NCBI GenBank assembly: GCA_938075455.1
Contig: CALJHN010000002.1
Span: 1-64,000, forward strand
Origin: an uncultured Flavobacteriales bacterium
GTDB taxonomy: Bacteria > Bacteroidota > Bacteroidia > Flavobacteriales_D > Parvicellaceae
DNA: 64,000 nt
Direction of reading: 5' to 3'
Each line of letters opens with the position of its first letter. Position 1 is the first letter of the stretch. Positions 1 through 8,929 of the stretch are shown here, one piece after another. A program made the translations under genes and the position numbers. The notes below the pieces were generated by a model. It did no database searches. It was given only the letters and a program-made list of their open reading frames with translations, and was not told the origin of the DNA.

Positions 1-64
1 CTTTTGTTAATGTTGACATATATTAAATTTTATTTTAAGATACATTAAAAAACTTTATTGTTTT

Positions 65-1126
65 TTAAATTTTTGTTAAAAAATCAATGGTATCTACACC
101 ATCAGAATAATCCCAAAGCTCTGGTTTTTGTGCGGTTCCAAATGAAATTCCTCCTTCTCCTGCCCTACACTGAATATCATTTGACAAATTATTTATTTCT
201 TTTTCTAAGGTTTCTAAGCTAGAGTAATATTCAAAATTTACAACGCTTATTGGTGAAAATAATGATTTGTCTTCTTTCAAAATTAAAAATCCATTGTCAA
301 AAAACAATTTTTTTCCCAACAAAAAAATGGATCTATTGTAGTCGTAGTTGTTCATGTACTTATTATGATTTATTAAATCTTTATAATCATAAACACTATT
401 ATATATCCTGTCAATACTAAATTTTTCAGGTAAATACAATTTAGTTACAGATCTACAACCTAGGCCATAGTATTGCAACATATCATGAGAAAGACTTTTT
501 AATTCACGGTCTGTAATTTCAGAACGAATAATTGCAATAGATGTTCGATTTCTTCTGAAAATATGAGGAAATTTACCAAAATAATATTCGAAATATCTGT
601 TGCTATTGTTACTTCCAGTTGCAATTACATAATTATAATTATCTGGCTTTTCGTTACAAATTTTAATTCTGTGTTGAAGTTCAGAGTCAAATAAATAAAG
701 AACATTTAAAATTGCCGGTATAAGTATATTGTCATTTTTAGAAAGCTTTACCTGAGCGTTTAAGTTAAGTAAAATACAGCATACAATATCATGAAATCCT
801 ACCATTGGCAAATTTCCAGCACATATTATAAGTACATTTTTATCAATAGACGATGGAATTTCGTATTTACTCATCCATTTATCTATATTGTCTTCGTTTA
901 AATTTTTAGCCCAAGACTCCATTGATAAGCGAATCATTTTTCTAGAAAACCAAGCGTTGCTTAACTCTGCTTTTTCTGTAGATAATTTGAAATTATCAAA
1001 CTCATTTTGGTCTACTCCAGACTGGAAGCCCGGCCAAGAATCAGAATCTAAAAAACTCCTAAGAAATTTACCAAATTGTATAAGGGAAGCTTTTTTATAA
1101 ACGTTTTTAGGTTTTATCATTAACAT
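65..1126 (-). CDS. LuxC-like acyl-CoA reductase
   Basis: Predicted acyl-CoA reductase of the LuxC/aldehyde-dehydrogenase-like family, which reduces an acyl-CoA or acyl thioester to an aldehyde with NAD(P)H. Counted from the ATG at 1126, the protein is 353 residues. An AGNLPMVGFHD motif near residue 105 fits the nucleotide-binding region, and the cysteine in GLGCRSVTK near residue 224 fits the conserved catalytic position. The open frame extends to a TTG at 1150, but the ATGs at 1126 and 1120 are better starts because a −7 promoter element lies at 1139–1146. It diverges from the ferredoxin gene, a pairing I recall as common in Bacteroidota. The physiological substrate is unknown. Family call fairly secure, start uncertain by two codons. 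Confidence 0.8.
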   Translation of the reverse strand: MLMIKPKNVYKKASLIQFGKFLRSFLDSDSWPGFQSGVDQNEFDNFKLSTEKAELSNAWFSRKMIRLSMESWAKNLNEDNIDKWMSKYEIPSSIDKNVLIICAGNLPMVGFHDIVCCILLNLNAQVKLSKNDNILIPAILNVLYLFDSELQHRIKICNEKPDNYNYVIATGSNNSNRYFEYYFGKFPHIFRRNRTSIAIIRSEITDRELKSLSHDMLQYYGLGCRSVTKLYLPEKFSIDRIYNSVYDYKDLINHNKYMNNYDYNRSIFLLGKKLFFDNGFLILKEDKSLFSPISVVNFEYYSSLETLEKEINNLSNDIQCRAGEGGISFGTAQKPELWDYSDGVDTIDFLTKI

Positions 1127-1128
1127 GT

Positions 1129-1136
1129 TATATTTG
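1129..1136 (+). promoter_or_regulatory. −7 promoter element, ferredoxin gene
   Basis: TATATTTG is an exact match to the Bacteroidota −7 consensus TAnnTTTG. It lies 24 bases before the ferredoxin ATG, giving a leader of roughly 15–20 bases. No clear −33 element is visible. Confidence 0.6.
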
Positions 1137-1138
1137 TA

Positions 1139-1146
1139 CAAAATTA
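1139..1146 (-). promoter_or_regulatory. −7 promoter element, acyl-CoA reductase gene
   Basis: Read on the minus strand this is TAATTTTG, an exact TAnnTTTG match. It sits 12 bases upstream of the ATG at 1126 and only two bases from the opposing plus-strand element, so the two divergent promoters are back to back. Confidence 0.55.
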
Positions 1147-1160
1147 ACAACCATTATTAA

Positions 1161-1514
1161 ATGGCAATTAAAATAACAGACGAATGTATTAATTGTGGTG
1201 CTTGTGAACCAGAATGTCCAAATACTGCAATTTATGAAGGAGGAGCAGAATGGAAGTTTTCTGACGGAACATCTCTCAAAGGAAATTATACAGGAAAAAA
1301 TTCTGGAGTTCAAGTAGATGCAACAAAAGAAAATGAACCAGTTGATATGGATGTATATTTTATTGTAACTGATAAATGTACTGAATGTGTTGGATTTCAT
1401 GAAGAACCCCAATGCGCTGCTGTATGCCCGGTAGATTGTTGTGTTCCAGATGAAGATTTCGTGGAAGAAAGAGCCTCTTTATTAGAAAAAAAGGATAGCC
1501 TTCATATTTCCTAG
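1161..1514 (+). CDS. 2[4Fe-4S] ferredoxin
   Basis: Small electron carrier of 117 residues with two iron-sulfur motifs. The first, CxxCxxCxxxCP, begins at residue 11. The second, in the C-terminal half, has the spread form CxxC-x8-CxxxCP (CTEC, then CAAVCP), as in Allochromatium-type 2[4Fe-4S] ferredoxins. The roughly 45 residues between the motifs are acidic. No signal peptide is seen, so it is cytoplasmic. It has its own promoter and is divergent from the acyl-CoA reductase, which suggests but does not prove a shared redox role. Confidence 0.9.
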   Translation: MAIKITDECINCGACEPECPNTAIYEGGAEWKFSDGTSLKGNYTGKNSGVQVDATKENEPVDMDVYFIVTDKCTECVGFHEEPQCAAVCPVDCCVPDEDFVEERASLLEKKDSLHIS

Positions 1515-1541
1515 TACCTACATTTTTATTAAATTTATTTT

Positions 1542-2393
1542 ATGTTAAAATGGAAATTTAGTTTTTGTTTTTTGTTAGTTTTTGGTGCATTTATCTCTCA
1601 AAATCTTCAAGAATACGAACTAAAACTAATTAGTAAACTTGAGAATGTTCATTTTGAGAAAAACCACGACAAAGCAATGCAATTAAACGAGGAGTTTAAA
1701 AATGTTCTGGAAGATGCCATATCCAATAATGAAATATTTAATTATCCGTTTGACAGTCTTTCAAAATTTATGAGTACAGAAATATCTCCTGATGGTAGTT
1801 TCAGAATTTTTAATTGGAACATTGAATTATCTAACCAGAGACAACTTTATGAATGTTGGATATTAATGAAAAATCTTACCCTATTAAAATTAACTGATTT
1901 TAAAAATGAAATCCCTGAAATTGAGTACGCTTCCTTAGACGCGAATTCTTGGTATGGAGCATTATACTACTCTATAATTCCCAAGGAGAGAAAAAACAAA
2001 ACAGTTTACACACTTTTAGGATGGGACGGAAATAATATGTTTTCCAACAAAAAAATTATCGAATCCATGACAATAAGTAAAAAAAATAAAATTCAATTTG
2101 GAGTCCCCATTTTTAAATATCCAAGTGGTAAAACAAAAAAAAGAGTAATCTTTCAGTATAGTAAACAATCTTACATGTCTTTAAAACATAGACAAGCAAG
2201 AAAACAAGATTACCTAGTTTTTGACCACTTAATGCCTCCATCTCCACATTTAAAAGAATTTGCAGATTGGTATGTGACTGATCTTAGTTTTGATGCATTT
2301 CAGTGGAATGAAAATCAATGGGATTTCAAAAGAGATTTTGACGCTAAATCTCTTAAAGTTTTCAAAAGACCTTTTAATGATCCCAATAAATAA
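1542..2393 (+). CDS. Conserved secreted protein of unknown function
   Basis: Protein of 283 residues with an N-terminal hydrophobic signal (MLKWKFSFCFLLVFGAF) and probable cleavage near residue 20. The rest is soluble, aromatic-rich, predicted periplasmic or surface protein. It contains GWDGN near residue 165 and a tail with FDHLMPPSP. I recognise it only as a conserved Bacteroidota hypothetical. It starts 27 bases after the ferredoxin gene and may be cotranscribed with it. No enzymatic motif is identifiable. Confidence 0.65.
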   Translation: MLKWKFSFCFLLVFGAFISQNLQEYELKLISKLENVHFEKNHDKAMQLNEEFKNVLEDAISNNEIFNYPFDSLSKFMSTEISPDGSFRIFNWNIELSNQRQLYECWILMKNLTLLKLTDFKNEIPEIEYASLDANSWYGALYYSIIPKERKNKTVYTLLGWDGNNMFSNKKIIESMTISKKNKIQFGVPIFKYPSGKTKKRVIFQYSKQSYMSLKHRQARKQDYLVFDHLMPPSPHLKEFADWYVTDLSFDAFQWNENQWDFKRDFDAKSLKVFKRPFNDPNK

Positions 2394-2501
2394 CTTAAAG
2401 ATTGATTTGTTAATAACGGTTTGAAAAAAGTTAATAAATTAAGATTAAACACTACAATTCACTAGATTTTATTTTACAATTTTACCAATTAAAAAATTGA
2501 T

Positions 2502-3575
2502 ATGTCAAAAGTCCATAATTTTAGTGCAGGACCTTGTATTCTTCCTAATGAAGTATTTGAGAAATCTGCTGAAAGTATTTTGAATTTTAACGAATCTGGT
2601 CTTTCGCTAATTGAAATCTCTCACAGAAGTGCTGATTTTGTCGCTGTAATGGAAGAAGCCATACAACTTGTAAGAGAAGTTTTAAATGTTCCAGATAGTT
2701 ATGAAGTTTTATTTTTACAAGGTGGAGCAAGTTTAGGATTTCTAACAGCAGCATATAACCTAATGGGCGCACACAAAACTGGTGGATATTTAGTAACAGG
2801 AGCATGGGCTAAAAAAGCAGCAAAAGAAGCTTCTTTTATGGGCAACTCAATTACAATTGCTTCTTCTGAAGACAAAAATTTTAATTACATACCAAAAGAT
2901 TATACTCTTAAAAATAACATTGATTATTTCCATGTGACCTCCAACAACACCATTTTCGGGACACAAATTAAAAACTTTTACACTGGTGAAATCCCTCTTG
3001 CTTGTGATATGTCATCTGACATATTTTCAAGAAAAATCAATATTGAAGATTTTGACTTGATTTATGCTGGAGCTCAAAAAAATATGGGACCTGCAGGAAC
3101 TACTCTCTACATATGTAAAAAAGAAATATTAGGTAAAAGTAGTGTCCCAATTCCAACTATGTTAGATTTAAAAACACATAGTGACAAAGACTCCATGTTC
3201 AACACACCACCAGTTTTTCCTATTTATGCATCGATGCTTAATCTTAGATGGTTAAAGAAAATTGGTGGATTATCTTATATCGAAGAACAAAATGAAAAGA
3301 AATCAGAACTTATCTACCACCAAATAGATAATAGCTCTTTATTTCTTGGTACAGCTAATAAAGAAGATAGAAGCTCGATGAATGTCACTTTCACACTTAC
3401 CAATGAAGCATTAAATGAAACATTTAACAAAATGTTAGTGGAAGCCAACATCAATGGTCTTAAAGGCCACAGGTCTGTAGGTGGCTTTAGAGCATCTATG
3501 TACAATGCAATGCCTTTCGAAAGTGTAAGCATTTTGGTAGATATAATGAAAGAATTAGAAAATAAAAAAGGGTAG
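2502..3575 (+). CDS. serC: Phosphoserine aminotransferase
   Basis: SerC converts 3-phosphohydroxypyruvate plus glutamate to O-phosphoserine and 2-oxoglutarate, using PLP. The N-terminus MSKVHNFSAGPCILP and the GGASLGF segment are typical of the family. The PLP lysine is K193 in AGAQKNMGPAG. The C-terminus carries the KGHRSVGGFRASMYNAM substrate-binding region. At 357 residues it has the usual length. Two bases separate it from the downstream phosphoglycerate dehydrogenase gene, so these two serine-pathway steps form an operon. Confidence 0.97.
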   Translation: MSKVHNFSAGPCILPNEVFEKSAESILNFNESGLSLIEISHRSADFVAVMEEAIQLVREVLNVPDSYEVLFLQGGASLGFLTAAYNLMGAHKTGGYLVTGAWAKKAAKEASFMGNSITIASSEDKNFNYIPKDYTLKNNIDYFHVTSNNTIFGTQIKNFYTGEIPLACDMSSDIFSRKINIEDFDLIYAGAQKNMGPAGTTLYICKKEILGKSSVPIPTMLDLKTHSDKDSMFNTPPVFPIYASMLNLRWLKKIGGLSYIEEQNEKKSELIYHQIDNSSLFLGTANKEDRSSMNVTFTLTNEALNETFNKMLVEANINGLKGHRSVGGFRASMYNAMPFESVSILVDIMKELENKKG

Positions 3576-3577
3576 TT

Positions 3578-4534
3578 ATGAAGATTTTAGCAAACGATGG
3601 TATTTCAAAATCTGGAATTGATCAATTAGAAAATGCAGGTTTTAATGTAGAATCAAATCACGTAAATCAATCCGATTTAGTGAATTACATAAATGAAAAC
3701 AAAATTGAAGTAATCTTAGTTAGAAGTGCCACAGAAATTAGGAATGACATTATTGACAATTGCCCCTCAATTAAAATAATTGGAAGAGGTGGTGTTGGAA
3801 TGGACAATATAAATGTTGAATATGCAAAAGAGAAAGGTTTGCTAGTAATAAATACACCGGCAGCTTCTTCTCAGTCAGTTGCAGAATTGGTGATGGCTCA
3901 CCTATTTAGTATTTCAAGATCCGTATTTGAGTCTAACAGAAACATGCCAGAAAATGGAGAAAATGATTTTAAAGTTTTAAAAAAGAAATATGCTAAAGGG
4001 ATTGAGTTAAGAGGTAAGACATTAGGTATTATTGGCTTTGGAAGAATTGGCCAGAATACAGCTAAGTATGCTTTAGGTGCTGGAATGAATATTTTGGCTT
4101 ACGATCCATTTATGGAAAAAGCATCCATTGAAATGGATATTGCTAAGCAAAAAATAGAAGTTACCATAGATACTACATCTATGGAAGAGCTATTAAACAA
4201 TTCAGATTTTATTTCTCTACATGTTCCTATGCCAAAAGATGGAAATGCAATTATTGGAAGTAAGGAATTTGAAAAAATGAAAGATGGAGTAAGAATAGTT
4301 AATGCAGCTAGAGGTGGTGTAATTGATGAACAAGCATTAATTAATGCATTACAATCCAATAAAGTTAGTTTCGCGGCTCTAGATGTTTTTGTTGGAGAAC
4401 CAAAACCTTCCAAAGAACTTTTAAATAATGAAAAAATTTCGTTAACTCCACACATAGGAGCAGCTACTTTAGAAGCTCAAGACAGAATAGGAGAAGAATT
4501 GGCACAAAAAATTATTACCTTTTACAAAAAATAA
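3578..4534 (+). CDS. serA: D-3-phosphoglycerate dehydrogenase, short form
   Basis: NAD-dependent 2-hydroxyacid dehydrogenase catalysing the first step of serine synthesis from 3-phosphoglycerate. Visible features are GRGGVGMDNI near residue 70, the Rossmann motif GIIGFGRIGQ near residue 149, NAARGG, and the catalytic-histidine motif HIGAATLEA near residue 292. The 318-residue length means no C-terminal ACT regulatory domain, so serine feedback of the E. coli kind is not expected. It lies between serC and the DUF1015 gene with gaps of two and one bases. Confidence 0.93.
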   Translation: MKILANDGISKSGIDQLENAGFNVESNHVNQSDLVNYINENKIEVILVRSATEIRNDIIDNCPSIKIIGRGGVGMDNINVEYAKEKGLLVINTPAASSQSVAELVMAHLFSISRSVFESNRNMPENGENDFKVLKKKYAKGIELRGKTLGIIGFGRIGQNTAKYALGAGMNILAYDPFMEKASIEMDIAKQKIEVTIDTTSMEELLNNSDFISLHVPMPKDGNAIIGSKEFEKMKDGVRIVNAARGGVIDEQALINALQSNKVSFAALDVFVGEPKPSKELLNNEKISLTPHIGAATLEAQDRIGEELAQKIITFYKK

Positions 4535-4535
4535 T

Positions 4536-5750
4536 TTGGCTAAAATCAAACCTTTTAAAGCTGTTAGACCTGTTAGAAACAAAGCTCATCTAATTTGCTC
4601 AAGACCATTTTACACCTATAAAAAAACACAACTTAAGTCAAAATTAGAAAGTAATCCATATTCATTTTTGCATGTAATAAATCCAGAATTTAACCAAAGT
4701 AATAGATCCAAACCTAATAGCACTGAAAGGTTTAAACTTATCAAAAATAGGTATCAAGAATTCAAAAAAAATAAGTTTTTAATCAAAGAAGAAAAATCTA
4801 TTTTTTATTTATACAGGCAAACTACCAACTATGGTGTTTTTACAGGTATAATTGGAGGCGCTTCTGTAAAAGATTACCAAGAAAATAAAATTAAAAAACA
4901 CGAAAATATTATTGACAAAAGAAAAAGAGTATTCAAAAAATATCTTGACACTTGTAATTTTCATGCAGAACCAGTTCTTCTGGCTTACCAGCCATCAAAT
5001 AAAATCAATGAAATCGTTCAATCTGAGACTTCCAAAAGACCCGAGTATGAATTTACAACAACAGATAAAAAAAGTCATGAACTATGGTTAATAGATGGAA
5101 AAAAAGAAATAAACGAAATTATCAACGAATTTGAAAAACTTAATAATATTTATATTGCAGATGGGCATCATAGAATAGCTTCTTCATCATTATTTCAAAA
5201 ATCAAATCCGGGGCTAGAAAATGGAAATTATTTTCTTTCTCTTTTTATAAATCAAAATGATTTAAAAATATTTGAATTCAATAGAATAGTAAAAGACATT
5301 GGAACGCTTAGTAAAAATGAATTTATTAATAATTTGAAAAGTTATTTTGAAATTAAAAAATTAAAAAACCACCAATCACCTTTTAATAAAAGTGAGGTTT
5401 GCCTCTACATAAAAAGTGAATGGTATTTACTTAAAGTAAAACCTGAAGCGCTTAAAAATGACATGAAAAGTAGATTAAACAGTCAAATCGTATCTGATTT
5501 AATATTAAAAAGAATGTTAAATATTGAAAACTTAAGTTCTAACTCCAATATTGAATATATCAAAGGAAATCAACCAATCGATATACTATCAAAAAGAGTA
5601 GATCAAAACAATAAAAGTATAGGAATTGAACTATTCCCACATAAGATTGAAGAAATAACATCAATAGCAGACATTGGAGAGAATATGCCCCCTAAAAGTA
5701 CCTGGATAGAACCAAAATTAAGGAGTGGTCTTACAATATACGAATACTAG
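4536..5750 (+). CDS. DUF1015 family protein
   Basis: Protein of 404 residues matching DUF1015, a family of unknown biochemical function often beside serC/serA in Bacteroidota. Motifs include FKAVRPVRN at the N-terminus, YRQTTNYGVFTGIIG near residue 95 and the hallmark YIADGHHRIASS near residue 205. Translation must begin at the TTG at 4536, one base after the serA stop, because no ATG lies nearby and the conserved N-terminus starts there. This suggests translational coupling. Its TAG stop shares the palindrome CTAG with the sucC stop on the other strand. A serine-metabolic role is inferred from context only. Confidence 0.85.
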   Translation: MAKIKPFKAVRPVRNKAHLICSRPFYTYKKTQLKSKLESNPYSFLHVINPEFNQSNRSKPNSTERFKLIKNRYQEFKKNKFLIKEEKSIFYLYRQTTNYGVFTGIIGGASVKDYQENKIKKHENIIDKRKRVFKKYLDTCNFHAEPVLLAYQPSNKINEIVQSETSKRPEYEFTTTDKKSHELWLIDGKKEINEIINEFEKLNNIYIADGHHRIASSSLFQKSNPGLENGNYFLSLFINQNDLKIFEFNRIVKDIGTLSKNEFINNLKSYFEIKKLKNHQSPFNKSEVCLYIKSEWYLLKVKPEALKNDMKSRLNSQIVSDLILKRMLNIENLSSNSNIEYIKGNQPIDILSKRVDQNNKSIGIELFPHKIEEITSIADIGENMPPKSTWIEPKLRSGLTIYEY

Positions 5751-6958
5751 CCTACTAAATTTTTTACCTTTTCAGCAGCTTCTTTAAGAGTTATTGCAGA
5801 ATGTACATTTAATCCAGAATTATCAATTATTTCTTTAGCTTCTAGAGCATTTGTACCTTGAAGTCTAACAATTATAGGAACAGGAATATTACCAATGCTT
5901 TTGTAAGCCTGCACTACCCCATTCGCTACTCTATCACATCTAACAATACCTCCAAATATATTCACCAATATTCCTTTAACCTTAGTATCCTTAAGAATAA
6001 TGTTAAATGCTTTTTCTACTCTATCAGCATCTGCAGTTCCACCTACGTCTAAGAAATTAGCAGGTTCTCCTCCACTTTGTTTTATAATATCCATAGTAGC
6101 CATTGCTAAACCAGCACCGTTAACCATACAGCCAATATTCCCATCTAAATTCACAAAATTTAATCCTGCTTTATCAGCCTCAACATCTGTTGGATCTTCT
6201 TCTGATAAGTCTCTTAACTGAGCATAATCTTTATGTCTAAATAAAGAGTTGTCATCTAAACTAACTTTAGCATCAACAGCTAGTATTCTATCATCACAGG
6301 TTCTAAGAACTGGATTAATTTCAAATAAAGAAGCATCACAGCCTAAATAAGCAGAATACAAAGAATGGACAAATTTCACCATTTGTTTTAGAGATTTACC
6401 ACTTAAACCAAGATTAAAAGCAATTTTTCTACATTGAAAACTAGTAATTCCTACTTTAGGATCAATTTCCTCTTTGAAAATTAAATGAGGTGTTTTTTCA
6501 GCTACTTCTTCAATATTCATTCCACCTTCTGTAGAATACATAATTATATTTCTACCAGTTTCCCTATTTAATAAAACAGACATATAAAATTCTGAAGTTT
6601 TGTCAAAATCTGGAGCATATGCATCCTCAGCAATAAGAACCTTGTTAACTTTTTTTCCTTTATCAGATGTTTGAGCAGTAACCAAATGACCGCCTAAAAT
6701 ACCATTTACTTTGTCTTCAAGTTCATCCAAACCTTTAGCAATAACTACTCCATTTCTTCCCGTTTCTATCACCTTACCCTTACCTCTTCCACCTGCATGA
6801 ATTTGAGCTTTCACAACAAACCATTCAGTACCAGTTTCACTAGTTAATTCTTTAGCAGCATCCTTTGCTTCACTTACGCTTTGAACAACTTTACCTTCTT
6901 GAATAGAAACTCCAAAACTTTTTAAAATATTTTTACCCTGATATTCATGTAAATTCAT
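5747..6958 (-). CDS. sucC: Succinyl-CoA synthetase beta subunit
   Basis: Nucleotide-binding beta subunit of succinate-CoA ligase, interconverting succinyl-CoA and succinate with substrate-level phosphorylation in the TCA cycle. The start MNLHEYQGK at 6958 is characteristic and gives 403 residues, near the usual length. The longer open frame upstream is rejected. The ATP-grasp region includes HAGGRGKG near residue 54, and the C-terminal CoA-ligase part contains NIFGGIVRCD. Its partner sucD is about 18 kb away at 24682, so the subunits are not in one operon here. Confidence 0.96.
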   Translation of the reverse strand: MNLHEYQGKNILKSFGVSIQEGKVVQSVSEAKDAAKELTSETGTEWFVVKAQIHAGGRGKGKVIETGRNGVVIAKGLDELEDKVNGILGGHLVTAQTSDKGKKVNKVLIAEDAYAPDFDKTSEFYMSVLLNRETGRNIIMYSTEGGMNIEEVAEKTPHLIFKEEIDPKVGITSFQCRKIAFNLGLSGKSLKQMVKFVHSLYSAYLGCDASLFEINPVLRTCDDRILAVDAKVSLDDNSLFRHKDYAQLRDLSEEDPTDVEADKAGLNFVNLDGNIGCMVNGAGLAMATMDIIKQSGGEPANFLDVGGTADADRVEKAFNIILKDTKVKGILVNIFGGIVRCDRVANGVVQAYKSIGNIPVPIIVRLQGTNALEAKEIIDNSGLNVHSAITLKEAAEKVKNLVG

Positions 6959-7081
6959 AAGACTGTAATTATTTTTAGTAAATGTAAAAATTTGTTGTAA
7001 TGATTGGATTCTAAAAATAAAAATTTTACAATGAAATATGATATTATTTAAATATAAATTTAATCTCATTACTTTTATAGC

Positions 7082-7732
7082 ATGATAAAGGGAATAAAGA
7101 TTCATAAAAGTATAAATGAAATAAATATTCTTAATGGAATTGACATTTCCATTAATGAAGGTGAAATTGTTTCTGTTGTTGGTAAAAGCGGGGCAGGAAA
7201 AACAACCCTTCTCCAAATTCTTGGAACCCTTGAAAAACCAACAAGTGGAAGAGTTTTATTTAACAACAAAGACGTATTTCAGTTAAATGAAAACGATCTT
7301 GCAGCTTTTAGAAATAAAAACATAGGATTTGTTTTTCAATCCCATCATTTACTACCTGAATTTACTGCTCTAGAAAATGTTTGTATACCTGCTTACATTG
7401 CAAAATCAACCAAAAAATCTGCAAATGAAAGAGCAAAATACTTAATAGATCTAATGGGTTTAAGTGATAGATTTAACCACAAACCTTCTGAACTTTCTGG
7501 AGGTGAACAACAAAGAATTAGCGTAGCTAGAGCTCTAATGAATAACCCGCAGGTAGTTTTAGCAGATGAACCTAGTGGGAATTTAGATTCAAAAACTGCA
7601 GAAAGTTTACATGAACTTTTCTTTAAACTTAGAGAAGTAAATCAACAGACATTCATAATCGTTACTCACAATAACAAGTTAGCAGATTTAGCAGATAAAA
7701 AAATAACCATAAAAGATGGAAAGATGGATTAA
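7082..7732 (+). CDS. lolD: LolD-type ABC transporter ATP-binding protein
   Basis: ATPase of 216 residues from the LolD/MacB-type subfamily. Walker A GKSGAGKT is at residues 34–41, the Q-loop is in FVFQSHHLLPEF, the signature LSGGEQQRISVARA is near residue 137, Walker B is VVLADEPSGNLD, and the switch histidine is in VTHNN. LolD energises release of lipoproteins from the inner membrane by LolCE. No LolC/E permease gene is nearby, so the partner must be elsewhere. Family is certain; the precise substrate is inferred. Its TAA stop overlaps the convergent PorP-family stop through TTAA. Confidence 0.85.
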   Translation: MIKGIKIHKSINEINILNGIDISINEGEIVSVVGKSGAGKTTLLQILGTLEKPTSGRVLFNNKDVFQLNENDLAAFRNKNIGFVFQSHHLLPEFTALENVCIPAYIAKSTKKSANERAKYLIDLMGLSDRFNHKPSELSGGEQQRISVARALMNNPQVVLADEPSGNLDSKTAESLHELFFKLREVNQQTFIIVTHNNKLADLADKKITIKDGKMD

Positions 7733-8730
7733 AATGCTGGACAAGACATTGTTCTAAACTTCTTTTTCTTAGGAGTGCAATATAATTTTAAAGCTAAAGA
7801 TATTTCATGAGAACCTCCTGAATAAGCGCCAAGTTGAGAAGTAGTCAAATCATAACTGTATCCCATTCGTAATATTTTAGTGTCTATTCCCAAGGTTATT
7901 ATAAAAGAATCAATGTTCCTATACCAAGCACCAATAACATAATTTCCTTTTTTATAGTACAACCCAACATTCAATTGCTGATAGTCACCTTGCTTAACAA
8001 ATAAAACACTTGGTGAAAGTGTCTTATTTTCTTCTGAGTAAACAGACTTAGAACCCAAAGTAATTTCAGTACCCATATGAGCAGTGTATCTTCTTTTAAG
8101 AAATGATTCTGAAGAAGAACCTGCCATTAGAGAAATTTTTGGTTCAGATAAATGGTGTGTAGCAAATCCAACATAAAATCTATCAGAATATCCCAAAATA
8201 CCTGCTGAAAAATCAAATAAATTAACAGGGATAGCAGTTATAACATCAGCAGTAGAGAAAACAAATCCTCTTCTAGGGTGTATCATATCTCCAAAAGTTA
8301 AATTAGACCGATTTACTGATTTTTGGATGTAAGTTCCTTGAAGAGCAAAATTTAGGGTAAATTTTCTTGTTATATGTTGGTGGTAAGAGTAAGAAAAACT
8401 TGCTTCGTTAGAATTTAAGGTTTTAGCAATCTGATCACTCATAAGAATTATACCAAATCCACCTTTCAAAGGACCTACATATTGATCATAAGTAATAGAG
8501 GTTGTAATAAAGTCTCCAGAAAAATTTGGCCACTGATTTCGATAATTAGAAACTATTCTTGGACAGTGGTGGGTACCCGAAAAAGCAGGATTTAAATATA
8601 CGGGATTTGAATAAAACTGAGTAAATATAGGATCTTGAGCAAATAGACTTACGCTGCATGTCATTAAGCATAAGACATAAAATAAATGAAATTTTAGAAA
8701 ATTATTTTTTATTGAAATAAAAATTAACAT
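7729..8730 (-). CDS. PorP/SprF family T9SS-associated outer membrane protein
   Basis: Predicted outer membrane beta-barrel of 333 residues. A signal peptide ends at about VSLFAQ, then comes the family signature DPIFTQFYSNPVYLNPAFSG near residue 33 and repeated alternating barrel strands. PorP/SprF proteins are components or partners of the type IX secretion and gliding machinery and are often matched to particular gliding-type C-terminal-domain substrates. No large CHU_C adhesin is adjacent, though two such proteins are encoded elsewhere in the window. Convergent overlap with lolD. Confidence 0.9.
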   Translation of the reverse strand: MLIFISIKNNFLKFHLFYVLCLMTCSVSLFAQDPIFTQFYSNPVYLNPAFSGTHHCPRIVSNYRNQWPNFSGDFITTSITYDQYVGPLKGGFGIILMSDQIAKTLNSNEASFSYSYHQHITRKFTLNFALQGTYIQKSVNRSNLTFGDMIHPRRGFVFSTADVITAIPVNLFDFSAGILGYSDRFYVGFATHHLSEPKISLMAGSSSESFLKRRYTAHMGTEITLGSKSVYSEENKTLSPSVLFVKQGDYQQLNVGLYYKKGNYVIGAWYRNIDSFIITLGIDTKILRMGYSYDLTTSQLGAYSGGSHEISLALKLYCTPKKKKFRTMSCPAF

Positions 8731-8929
8731 ATATACTTTACTCCAAAAAAGAGATTAGGTTTAAAAAAACATTATAAAAATAACAACATTAGAAGAAAAT
8801 ACACTTAAAAAAAGTTTTTTTATAAAAATAAAAATTTGAAAATAAACTGATAACTACTATATTTATAAAAAGTGTATAAAGTACATTTTTATTAAAATCT
8901 ATAAATTATTAATTTAAAATTATATTAAA

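Noticed and set aside
1128-1412. Minus-strand open frame opposite the ferredoxin gene
   Set aside because: It is a shadow of the clearly coding ferredoxin on the other strand, with no recognisable motif.
3578-4534. SerA as a truncated gene because it lacks an ACT domain
   Set aside because: Short forms near 320 residues without ACT are normal in Bacteroidota and the catalytic part is complete.
6959-7216. Upstream extension of sucC
   Set aside because: The family N-terminus MNLHEYQGK starts at 6958; upstream codons are low complexity and cross the lolD gene on the other strand.
7082-7732. LolD as a broken operon remnant
   Set aside because: The ATPase is complete; lolD separated from lolCE is common in this phylum.
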